64,000 bases of DNA from CAYNRE01 sp964399535 (GTDB lineage Bacteria > Planctomycetota > Planctomycetia > Pirellulales > CAYNRE01). The stretch covers positions 62,001-126,000 of the forward strand of contig CAYNRE010000076.1 of NCBI GenBank assembly GCA_964399535.1, in the 5' to 3' direction. Position 1 is the stretch's first letter. Each line of letters opens with the position of its first letter. A model generated the notes under the pieces. It worked only from the letters and a program-made list of their open reading frames with translations, was not told where the DNA came from and did not search any database. Both the position numbers and the translations under genes were made by a program. Shown piece by piece: positions 1 to 9,200 of this stretch.

Positions 1-162
1 TACATAGGTCAGCGCCAACAGCCGGCGGTCTTCCAGCGGATCGATCGACAGCGCCCTGCGCCGCCCATGTCGTCCGGTTCGCCCTGAAGCAGCTTCGCCG
101 CGATTTGCTTCCTGTGCCAACCACTTGCGCACCTGCGATCCGGCTTGTGAGAACAACGACAT
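1..162 (-). CDS. Exported protein N-terminus with LEDRRLLA tag (partial)
   Basis: The frame is open from an ATG at 162 to the window edge, giving the first 54 residues of a protein that continues beyond base 1. The visible part is Ser/Arg-rich and contains an Arg cluster followed by IDPLEDRRLLALTYV. Planctomycete surface and exported proteins often begin with a basic stretch and an LEPR-XLL/LEDRRLL-like tag before the mature domains, and this matches. A GAGG sequence on the minus strand about ten bases upstream of the ATG can serve as ribosome binding site. The mature function cannot be seen because only the N-terminus is present. Confidence 0.7.
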   Translation of the reverse strand, partial: MSLFSQAGSQVRKWLAQEANRGEAASGRTGRHGRRRALSIDPLEDRRLLALTYV

Positions 163-444
163 GGGCTACGCCTCGTAGTGAGTAGGGGCAACAACTTCCA
201 GGAAAGCAACTGCGGGCGACCAACCAACTGCCGGGCCAACTTCGCGATACAAACCAAACCGCCCTGCTACGCGTGTCGGTCCGGGTACGAACGGGCATAC
301 GATGGGCGTGCCGACACTCGGCGCCGCGGCCCCGCCCGCCGCGCTAAGCGACAAGCAAGGCTCTCGCGCTTCGAATGCCGTCCGCAATACGTGCAACCGG
401 CCGCCACACTCTCGTGCCGACCATGCCGCCTGGGATATCTCTGT

Positions 445-469
445 TCCGCAATCTCGATCCGCAATCTCG
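445..469. repeat. 12-base direct repeat
   Basis: TCCGCAATCTCG occurs at 445-456 and again at 458-469, one base apart, giving a 13-base period. No gene covers it. Confidence 0.8.
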
Positions 470-489
470 TTCCGAGACTCAATCCGCAA

Positions 490-508
490 CCGGCCGATCA
501 ACGGCCGG
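490..508. repeat. Perfect 7-bp hairpin
   Basis: CCGGCCG (490-496) and CGGCCGG (502-508) are perfect inverted copies separated by five bases. There is no T-run after it on either strand, so a Rho-independent terminator is not supported. Confidence 0.7.
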
Positions 509-937
509 CTCTTGCGCCTGGCACCTTGGGAGGAGTCGGCCTGCGCTATTTCCGAGTCGCGCAGACGATTTCGATGTCCCCACACCTAGCCACCCAAACA
601 CCGGCGATGGGTTGTCGGCCCCTGACGAAAGCCCGTCGCTGGCTTGGTGCCCTGGCAGCAAGACGAGTGCTGCGCTCCACTTGGCGAGCCCCTAGCCTCT
701 CTGGACCCGACCACCAGCAGCAACCCGGCCCTTGGGCCTCGAGAAGCCGCTTCCGGACGGTCGCTACAGGCCCTAGGGTCACTAGAGGCCGCAAAGTCCT
801 CTCATCTTAGTCCGCTCCGCGTGCCAAGCGAAATAGTTTGATACGAAATTTTCGTTAGAAAACCATCTCGGCGGCCCGTTGTCGACATCCTGGTGGGGGG
901 AAACCGGCCGCGGGTTTCCGCCAACGAGCCCCGCCGC

Positions 938-1699
938 TTAGCCAGCGGGTTTTCCTCGCATCCGCCGCGCCGAGAGCGGCGAGACCACCCATTGTTCTCC
1001 CGTGGTGTCCAGCGGCAGCGAGAGGGCCATCAAAATCACTTCGGCCACCCGCACCGGCGGCAGCGCCCCGGGAGGGGGCGGAACCGGGCCGTTTTGTTGC
1101 CAAAGCGGCGTGTCGATGGCGTCGGGCAACACCACCTGAACGCGAATCCCCAGCCCACGGACCTCTTCGGCAATCGACTCCGAAAGGCTGATGACCCCCG
1201 CCTTCGACGCGCTATAGACCGAGTCGAGCGGACGAGCCTTGCGGCCGCTGGTCGAAGCCAAATTGATAATCTGCCCGGCTTTGCGCGCCACCAAGTGCCG
1301 TAGCACCGCCCGGTTGATGAGAAAGGTGCCCTTGAGATTGGTGCCGACGACCAGTTCGTATTCCTCGTCGTCGACCTCGACGAGCGGCCGCGGGCGCACC
1401 CCCGACGGCCTGAGAATTCCGGCGCAGTGCACCAGGGCATCGATCTGGCCAAATCGCTCGATCGTCTGATCGACCAGCCGCTGGCAGTCGTCGGCCGAGC
1501 GCAAATCGCCCGCCAGCCCCAGCACCTGGGCGCCGGCAATCTTCCCCAACGGCTCGACGGCGGCGCTGACGCGCTCGGGCCGCAGGTCGCAGATCGCAAC
1601 ACGGGCCCCCTGCGCCACGAGCAATTCGGCCGTGGCCAGGCCGATGCCGCTGGCAGCCCCGGTGACAAAAATAGACTGGTTTTTCAGGTCAATACTCAC
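938..1699 (-). CDS. Short-chain dehydrogenase/reductase (FabG-like)
   Basis: 253-residue SDR-family NAD(P)-dependent oxidoreductase. The cofactor motif TGAASGIGLA is near the N-terminus, an acidic residue sits after beta-2 (AICDLRPE), NASTSG-like serine region reads INLASTSG, and the catalytic pair is YSASK. Length and spacing are those of classical SDRs such as 3-oxoacyl-ACP reductase. The start is GTG; an AGGA lies about ten bases upstream. It is downstream of a second SDR on the same strand (77-base gap) and both are divergent to the PUFA-like synthase genes, so a role in reducing or tailoring the lipid product is a reasonable inference. The substrate cannot be read from the sequence. A catabolic alcohol dehydrogenase role is possible. 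Confidence 0.85.
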   Translation of the reverse strand: MSIDLKNQSIFVTGAASGIGLATAELLVAQGARVAICDLRPERVSAAVEPLGKIAGAQVLGLAGDLRSADDCQRLVDQTIERFGQIDALVHCAGILRPSGVRPRPLVEVDDEEYELVVGTNLKGTFLINRAVLRHLVARKAGQIINLASTSGRKARPLDSVYSASKAGVISLSESIAEEVRGLGIRVQVVLPDAIDTPLWQQNGPVPPPPGALPPVRVAEVILMALSLPLDTTGEQWVVSPLSARRMRGKPAG

Positions 1700-1761
1700 G
1701 GGAAGGCGTCCTGCGGGTCAATCGAGAGGGAGTTGCAAACAGCCATTTTCAAGAGCTCACC

Positions 1762-1790
1762 AGACCGGTTCGAGCGCTAAGTACCGGTCT
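1762..1790 (-). repeat. 8-bp inverted repeat around the stop codon of the upstream SDR
   Basis: AGACCGGT (1762-1769) and ACCGGTCT (1783-1790) are perfect inverted copies with a 13-base loop. The stop codon of the gene at 1777-2601 lies in the loop. No T-run follows in the direction of transcription, so it may be a pause or processing hairpin between the two reductase genes rather than a terminator. Confidence 0.5.
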
Positions 1791-2601
1791 CTGGCGGGCG
1801 CTGCCAGGCCCGCGGCCGGATCGGTACCAAAAGGGGCGAGTCCCACTGAGATTGTCCCGGCGCCGCTAGTAGCTCGGCTACCAACCGGCCAACCTCCTCG
1901 GGGAGCAGCGAGCCTTGTTTGTTGAGCTGTGTGCCGGCAATCATGCCCGTCTCGACCACATCGGGCAAGAACGAGAATACTCGCACCCCCTGGGGAGCCA
2001 CCTCCGCGGCCAAGGCGTCGAGCAGCGCCAGCGCGGCACGCTTCGAGGCGCAATACCCGGCCCCGAAGCCCAGCCCGCGACGGGCTGCCCGGGCCGAGGA
2101 GATATTGACGATCTGTCCGCGTTGCTGGGCCACCATCCGCTGGGCAGCCGCACGCACCGTGTAGAACACTCCCCGCAAGTTGGTGTCGAGAATGTCGTCC
2201 CAAACCGCTTCGTCGAGCTGGGCCACGGCCTGGGGCAGGTGGTGCGTCGACAGCGAACTGCGGGCGATGCCCGCGCTGGTGACCAGAATATCGACCCCGC
2301 CCAGCGCCTCATCGGCGCGTTGCCACAGCGCGTCGATCGCCTCGCGACGGCGGACGTCGCAGCCGGAAAACCCGATGGAGCCTGGCATTTCGCTCACCGC
2401 TCGACCGACCTTGGCCCGGTCGCGGCTGGCGATGAGCAACCGGCAGCCTCGGCCGGCCAGTTCTCGGGCGATGGCCAGCCCGATGCCGCTGGCACCCCCG
2501 GTAATCACGGCCCGCTGACCCGCTAACGGGCCGAGCGGGGGCGGTAGCGGGCTAGTCGTTGGCCCGACCGAACTGGGTAACTGGTTGCCTGGTATCGACA
2601 C
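1777..2601 (-). CDS. Short-chain dehydrogenase/reductase (FabG-like)
   Basis: SDR-family oxidoreductase with cofactor motif TGGASGIGLA, SxxR-type active-site segment NISSARAA and catalytic YCASK. The frame is open to a TTG at 2673, but a GTG at 2601 follows a run of eight G and leaves 274 residues, closer to the family length; the N-terminal 26 residues before the Rossmann fold are Pro/Ser-rich and of no known domain. The last residues are also Pro/Arg-rich. It precedes the other SDR on the same strand and probably shares its transcript. Like that gene it stands divergent to the synthase genes, so it may supply a ketoreduction for the lipid; this is inference. The start is uncertain. Confidence 0.8.
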   Translation of the reverse strand: MSIPGNQLPSSVGPTTSPLPPPLGPLAGQRAVITGGASGIGLAIARELAGRGCRLLIASRDRAKVGRAVSEMPGSIGFSGCDVRRREAIDALWQRADEALGGVDILVTSAGIARSSLSTHHLPQAVAQLDEAVWDDILDTNLRGVFYTVRAAAQRMVAQQRGQIVNISSARAARRGLGFGAGYCASKRAALALLDALAAEVAPQGVRVFSFLPDVVETGMIAGTQLNKQGSLLPEEVGRLVAELLAAPGQSQWDSPLLVPIRPRAWQRPPETGT

Positions 2602-2794
2602 TACCACCCCCCCCACAGGACACACCGATTCGAGCAGGCCGGGTGGGGTCCGTCGCGCGGTTCGGACCGGCAACCAGACCCAAAAAACTGGGGCCTATCG
2701 AGCCCGGGCTGGGCACGCGCCGCAGCCGGGGCAGGATACCGGTCGCGCGCGGCATACTCAACGTTGCTTTAAGAACCTTTAGCGCAGGAAATGC

Positions 2795-2822
2795 TTGTGT
2801 GTCGGGTTGACGGGGTTATGCT
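2795..2822 (+). promoter_or_regulatory. Possible promoter for the synthase operon
   Basis: TTGTGT (2795-2800) and TATGCT (2817-2822) are 16 bases apart and resemble a weak sigma-70-type pair in the most AT-rich part of the intergenic region. A TTGACG at 2807 has no -10 partner at the right distance. Position is plausible, about 420 bases ahead of the chosen start; the call is tentative. Confidence 0.25.
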
Positions 2823-3226
2823 AGCTTTTGCCTTCTCGCCCGTATCGTTCGAGGTGCATTTGGTGGGGAACTCGACGGCCGGGTGGAAGGTACTCGCAGG
2901 ACCATGGTCTGCCCAATCGCCAGGGTCGGTTGCGCGCTAAGCAAGGCAGGGCAACTACCCCAGCAACCCGCCGGGTCGCATCCCACCGATCGTCGGGCGT
3001 AAGCGCCAGTCGCAGAAAGCAGTAGGTAAGTCGTTGGCACGCTGGGCTCGCGAGGCGGTTTGCCGCTCGGGCCAAGTCGCTGCTCGCACTGGTCAACCGA
3101 CCGGCGCCGGGCAAGCGCTCGCGGCGTGAGAACTTCCCATCACCAGCGGACGTTCTGCTCACATCGATTCGACGCCGAGAATGGCCCCACACGTGGGCGA
3201 CTGGATGATTGCGCCACCGAGCCACT

Positions 3227-3234
3227 AGAGAGGA
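3227..3234 (+). promoter_or_regulatory. Ribosome binding site deciding the GTG start at 3240
   Basis: AGAGAGGA lies five bases ahead of a GTG at 3240. The frame is open further upstream to 3060, but no other in-frame start there has a comparable site. Confidence 0.6.
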
Positions 3235-3239
3235 CTCTC

Positions 3240-6200
3240 GTGCAACACAGCGCAGCGCGGGACGGACAGGAGACAGTACAGACCCCGCCGGGCGACCGAC
3301 CATCAGGCTGCCCCCCACGAGCCCGCCTGGGCGAGGTGCTGGTTCTAGGCCCAGCCGGCGCCGCCGGATCGGGAATCGCGATCGCCGCTTCGCGCGCCGA
3401 TGCCTGTGGGCTTTTGGACTGGACCTGTGCGCCGGAAGCCGTCTCGGCCGACGACGAATGCCTTGCCCCCTTGGTGACCGAAACCCGGCGCCTCGGCGCG
3501 CAAGCGGGCGAGCGATTCGGGTTGGTGCTGTGGGGCCGGCTGGGGATCGTTGAATCGGCCGCTCTGGCGGCGATCGATCGTTGCCACACGCTGCTGCTGG
3601 TGCCCACGACCGATCGTCACGAATTGGCCGAAGCCTATGCGCGGGCGCGGCTGATCGCCTCTCGGGTGGGCCTCGTCGTGGCCGATTCCGCGCAGGCCGC
3701 TTGGGCCGCGGAACTGGGAGCCGACCTGGTGGTCGCCAAGGGGCATGAAGCCGGCGGTTTCGTGGCCGACGAAACCACGTTCGTCCTCGTGCAGCGGCTT
3801 TTGGCCTGGGGCCGGCTCCCGGTGATTGCCTGGGGGGGGATCGGCGTCCGTTCGGCCGCGGCCGTCAGCGTGGGAGGCGCCGCGGGGGTCGCGCTCGATT
3901 GGCCCTTGGCGCTGCTCGGCGAGTCGGCCCTGCCCCCTGGCTTCCGCAAGCGTCTGGCCAGCATGGATGGGAGCGAGACCGTGGCCGTGCGCGGGCCCGA
4001 CGGTCGCTGGCTGCGGTTCTATCATCAGCCGGGCATGACCGCCCTGGAGCGGCTGGAACGGCTGGCCGACGAATTGGCCACGGCCGACCAAGCCCCCGGC
4101 GAGAAGCTTCGCGCCTGGCGGCAAGTGGTGGGGGAATTAGCCTCCCGGGCCGGCGAAAAAGATCGGCTCTGGACGACCGGGCAAGATGCCTGTTTCGCCG
4201 CCGGTTGGGCCCAGCGCTGCCCCTCGGTGGGGCGCTTCCTGCGCTTGTTTCGCGAGCAGACCGACCAGGCGCTGGCCGATTGCCGCGCCAGCCGGGTCCT
4301 GGCCGCCGGCAGCGAGCTGGCCCAATCGCACGGCACCGAATTCCCCGTGGTTCAAGGGCCCATGACCCGGGTCAGCGACGTGGCCTCCTTCGCCCGCGCC
4401 GTGGCCGATGGCGGCGGGCTTCCCTTTTTGGCGCTGGCCCTGATGAGCGGCGGACAAGCCCGCCAACTGCTCAGCGAAACCAAGCAATTGCTCGGCCAGC
4501 TTCCCTGGGGCGTGGGCGTATTGGGCTTTGTGGGGCGCGAGCTGCGCGCTGAGCAGTTTGCCGCCATCGAAGAAGTAGCGCCCCCGTTTGCCATCATCGC
4601 CGGCGGGCGCCCCGACCAGGCTCAATCGCTCGAGGCCCGGGGTATCAAGACCTATCTGCACGTTCCCAGCCCGGGCATGCTCTCGATGTTCCTGGCCGAG
4701 GGAGCGCGGCGGTTCATTTTCGAAGGTCGCGAATGCGGCGGGCACGTGGGCCCACGCTCGAGCCTGGTGCTGTGGGAGACCATGATCCAGGTCTTGCTCG
4801 ACGCGCCGCTCGACGAGGCACAGGCCCGCGGCGTTCACGTGTTGTTCGCCGGTGGAATTCACGACGGGTTGGGGGCCGCCATGGTGGCGGCGCTGGCCCA
4901 GCCGTTGGTGGCGCGGGGGATGAAGGTCGGCGTGCTGCTGGGCACCGCCTATCTGTTCACGCGCGAGATCGTGGAGACCGGCGCGATTCTCGAGGGCTTT
5001 CAACAACAGGCCCTGGCGACCGAGCGTACCGTGCTACTGGAAACCGGGCCCGGTCACGCCACGCGCTGCGCCGCGACCCATTTCTACGACGTTTTCGAGG
5101 AAGAGAAACGCTCGCTCCGTCGCCAACAATTGCCGGCCGAACAAGTCCGCGAAGAGCTGGAGAACCTGAACCTGGGGCGGCTCCGTATCGCCTCCAAGGG
5201 CATTACCCGCCGTACGAGCGAATCCTCGGGCCAGAGCGAGCTGGTCCACGTGGAAGCTGCCGAACAGGCCCGGGAAGGCATGTTCATGATCGGCCAGGTG
5301 GCCGCCCTGCGGCATGAGCCGACCACGGTTCGCCAGTTGCACCAGCAGGTCTGCGGCGGGGCCACCGAGCGCTTGGCCCAACTGGCCCCCCGGCCCGAGC
5401 CCGAGCGCTTCGAGCTGGTCTCTGAGCCGGCCCCGCCCCCGCTGGATATCGCCGTGATCGGCATGTCGTGCCTGCTGCCCGGCGCACATGACCTGACCCA
5501 GTACTGGCACAATATCCTTGCCAACCGCGACTTGCTCACCGAGATTCCCCAAGATCGCTACGAGTGGCAGCGGTGGTGGAACGAGGACCGCAAGGCCCGC
5601 GACAAAATCTACAGCCGTTGGGGCGGCTTCCTCGACGACGTGGCGTTCGACCCGCTCAAGTACGGCATTCCCCCCTCGGCCCTCAAGAGCATCGAACCGA
5701 TTCAACTGTTGGCCCTGGAGCTGGTCGACCGGGCCTTGCGCGATTCGGGCTACGATGCCCACAACCCACACAAAGACCGCACCGCCGTCATGTTCGGAGC
5801 CGGCGGCGGCATCGCCGAGTTGGGGGCCGGTTACGCGGTGCGCTCGATGCTGCCGCAGTACCTGGAAAACCCCGACGAGCGGCTCTGGTCGCAACTACCC
5901 GAGTGGACCGAAGACAGCTTTGCCGGCATTCTGATGAACGTGATCGCCGGCCGGGTGAGCAATCGCTTCGACCTGGGGGGTGTGAACTACACGGTCGACG
6001 CGGCTTGTGCCTCGTCGCTGGCCGCGATTTACCTGGCTTGCCGCGAACTGGCCGACGGGACCGCCGACCTGTGCATTACCGGCGGCGTCGACACGCTGCA
6101 AAGCCCGTTCAGCTACCTCTGTTTCGGCACGGCGGGCGCGCTCTCGCCCCGCGGCAAATCGCGCACCTTCGATGCCTCGAGCGACGGCATCGCCATTAGC

Positions 6201-9200
6201 GAAGGCCTGGCCGCCGTGGTGCTCAAGCGGCGGGCCGACGCCGAGCGCGACGGCGACCGCATTTACGCCGTCATCCGCGGCGTGGCCGGCGCATCCGACG
6301 GGCGGTCCAAGGGTATGACCGCCCCGCGCCACGAAGGACAGGTGCGCACCTTGCTGCGGGCCTATCGCCAGGCCCGCTTCAGCCCTGCTTCGGTCGATCA
6401 TTTCGAGGCCCACGGCACTGGCACCTCGGTGGGCGACATGACCGAATGCCTGTCGCTAACTCGAGCGCTTGAGTTGGCCGGCGCGGGGCCGGAGAATTCG
6501 GCCATCGGCAGCGTCAAATCGCAAATCGGCCATACCAAGTGCACCGCCGGCGTGGCCGGTTTGATCAAGTCGGCCTTGGCGCTCTACTACCGTGTGTTGC
6601 CGCCCACGCTGCACGTCGAACAGCCCAACCCCAAGGGGCGGCTCGTCGATGGGCCCTTGTATGTCAACAGCCAGGTCCGCCCCTGGATCGCCGGCCCCCA
6701 ACCGCGGCGCGCCGGCGTCTCGTCGTTCGGCTTCGGCGGCACCAATTTCCATACGGTGCTCGAGGAATACACGGGCGAACCCGCTCCGGCCCAAGCCCGC
6801 ATGGCCCGTCGCGAAATGGGTGCCGAACTGCTGCTGTTCGCCGCCAACGCGCCGGCCGGCCTGTTGCAAAAAGTGCGAAGCCTGGCCGATCCGCTCGCCC
6901 GGGCGGTTGCCGCGGGGCACGAACTATCGCTCGCCGACCTGGCGGCAACCTGGCATCGCCGCCAATCGACGGCGCCCGAGGGGCCCCGCGCCGCCGTGGT
7001 GGCCACCAGCGTCGACGGCCTTCGCGAACAACTGACCGCGCTGATCGCGCACTTGTCCGCACCCGGCGGAAACGGAAACCTGCCCGCCGGCGTGAGCTAC
7101 CGGGCTCAGCCGTTGGCCACAGGCCAGCGGGTAGCGCTGCTTTTCCCGGGTCAGGGATCGCAGTTTCCCAACATGCTTCGCGACCTGGCCGTGCAGTTCC
7201 GCGAAGTGGCCGACGTTTTCAGCCTGGCCGATTCGGTGCTCGCCGGCGCCTGGTCCAAGCCGCTCAGCCGCCACGTCTTCCCGGTTCCGGCGTTTAATCC
7301 CCAGCAGCAGCGCAGCCAGGTCGAAGCGCTTAAGGCCACCGACGTACTTCAACCGGCGCTAGGCGCCTGTGGGCTGGCACTCTTGCGGCTGCTCGAGGGC
7401 CTGGGCGTTCGCGCCACCATGGCCGCGGGGCACAGCTATGGCGAGCTCGTGGCCCTGGCCGCGGCCGGCAGCCTCTCGCCCGAAAGCTTGCTGCGGCTGT
7501 CGCTAGCCCGGGGTCGCTCAATCGTCGAACTGGTTTCCAGCGGTCAACAGAAAGAATTGGGCCAAATGCTGGCTATCGCCGCGCCGGGGCCTGAAGTGGC
7601 CGATGCCCTGGCCGGCCTGCCCGAAGTATGGTTGGCGAACCTGAACAGCCCGCGGCAAACCATCGTGAGCGGCACGGCCTCGGGTCTGGCGGGGGTTCGG
7701 CAGCGGCTCGACGAGCGGAAGCTGGCCGCCACTCCCCTGCCCGTGGCCTGCGCCTTCCACAGCCCGTTGGTCGCCGCGGCCGGAGCCCGGTTTGCCGAGG
7801 CGCTTTCGCAAACCGAATTCCGCGCCCCGCGCTGGGAGGTGTTTGGCAACACCACGGCCGACGCATACCCCGACGATCCGGCCGTGATTCGCCGCCGCCT
7901 GACCGAGCACCTGACCAGCCAGGTGCGGTTCGTCGAACAAATTGAAGCCATGTACGCCGCCGGGGCGCGGGTGTTCGTCGAGCTGGGCCCCAAGGGGGTG
8001 TTGAGCAAGCTGACCCGCGAAATTCTGGGCGATCGCCCTCACCTGGCCGTACCGCTGCAGCCGAGCGAAACCGACGGCGTGCGGCAACTCTTGGGCGGTC
8101 TGGCCGAATTGTTCGTCGCGGGGGTTCCGCTCGACCCAGAACGGCTGTATCAAGGCCGCGAATTGGCCACCTTGGACCTGGCCGCGCTGGCGCAGCCGAA
8201 GGCGCCGCCGGCCAAACACCTGTGGCTGATCAACGGCGGCTACGCGCGCCCGATTCACCAGCCCAAGCGGACCATGCCGCGCCGAGTTCGCCTGGTGGGC
8301 GAGGGGGAAGTCGCCGTGTCGGGCAGCGCGCCGGCCCCGGCTGCCGCGCCCGCGATCTCCGCGTCCGCCGGGCCGTCGATGGCTCCGGCGGCGAGCCCTG
8401 TTGCGGCCCCTCAGGCACCGGCTGTCGCCTCACTGCCCCTGGCCCCGGTCCCCGCCCAAGTTCCGGCGGTTTCCGCTGCCGCGGTTCCCATTCCCTCGGC
8501 CCCGAGTGCGGTCTCGGGCGACGCCCTGGTCGATTTCCAAGAGACGATGCGCTACTTCCTGGCCATGCAGGAAGCGGTGATGACCTCGTACTTCCAAGGG
8601 GCACCGGCCGCGGCTGCCCCCGCGGGCACGGTGATTCCCGTGGCCGCGCCGGCCGCTGCTGCGCCCCCGATCGCCGTCGCGTCGGTGCCCGCGCCGCAGG
8701 GGGTCGTCGCGCCAGCCGGGCCGCCGCAAGTGGTGCCCGCGGCGGCGCAAACGCCCCCTGCCCTCCCGCCGGTCGCCGTGGTGGTCAGCTCCCCGGCTGG
8801 GACCGAGCCGGCCGCCGACCGGGCCATGGCCGACGAGAACTCCTCGCAACCTGCCCTGGCACCGGCGCTCAGCCGCCAAGGACTGGGCGATCTGCTGGTG
8901 AACATTGTCAGCGAGCGCACCGGGTACCCCTCCGACATGCTTGAGATGAGCGCCAACCTCGAGGCCGATCTGGGGATCGACTCGATCAAACGGGTGGAAA
9001 TTGTCGGCGCGTTCCGCCGCGCCGCCCTGCCCGAGTTGCAGGAGCCCCCGGCCTGGTTCATGGAAAAGGTGACCGGAGTCACCACGCTTCGCCAAATCGT
9101 CGATACGGTCGCGGAACTGGCAGGAGCCACGCAGGCGGGAACCGACGCCGCCACGCCCCCGCCTTCGACCGCGGCCACCGCCGAGGTTGCGACGGTCCGG

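Larger units (their letters stand above)
163..937. other. Gene-free stretch
   Basis: No convincing gene in 775 bases. Open frames exist on both strands (for example 178-810 plus and 166-585 minus), but they lack ribosome binding sites, recognisable domains or planctomycete-like composition. The stretch contains a 12-base direct repeat and a perfect hairpin, listed separately, and near its right end an ACGAAA/TTTCGT inverted repeat (843-855) downstream of the minus-strand reductase gene. Confidence 0.5.
2602..3239. other. Divergent intergenic region between the SDR pair and the synthase operon
   Basis: This region must hold the promoters of both transcription units. The first 72 bases remain open in the frame of the minus-strand SDR (alternative TTG start at 2673), and 3060-3239 remain open in the frame of the synthase but contain no good ribosome binding site. 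No further gene is supported. Confidence 0.5.

Noticed and set aside
178..810. Plus-strand open frame of 210 codons at the left end
   Set aside because: Arg/Pro/Ser-rich, no ribosome binding site, no domain, and several alternative frames of similar length overlap it; typical of GC-rich non-coding DNA.
1761..1790. GGTTCGAG sequence that looks like a tRNA T-loop
   Set aside because: No acceptor or anticodon stems can be built around it; better explained as part of the 8-bp inverted repeat.
2807..2835. TTGACG as -35 box of a promoter
   Set aside because: No -10-like sequence at 16-18 bases downstream (GCCTTC).
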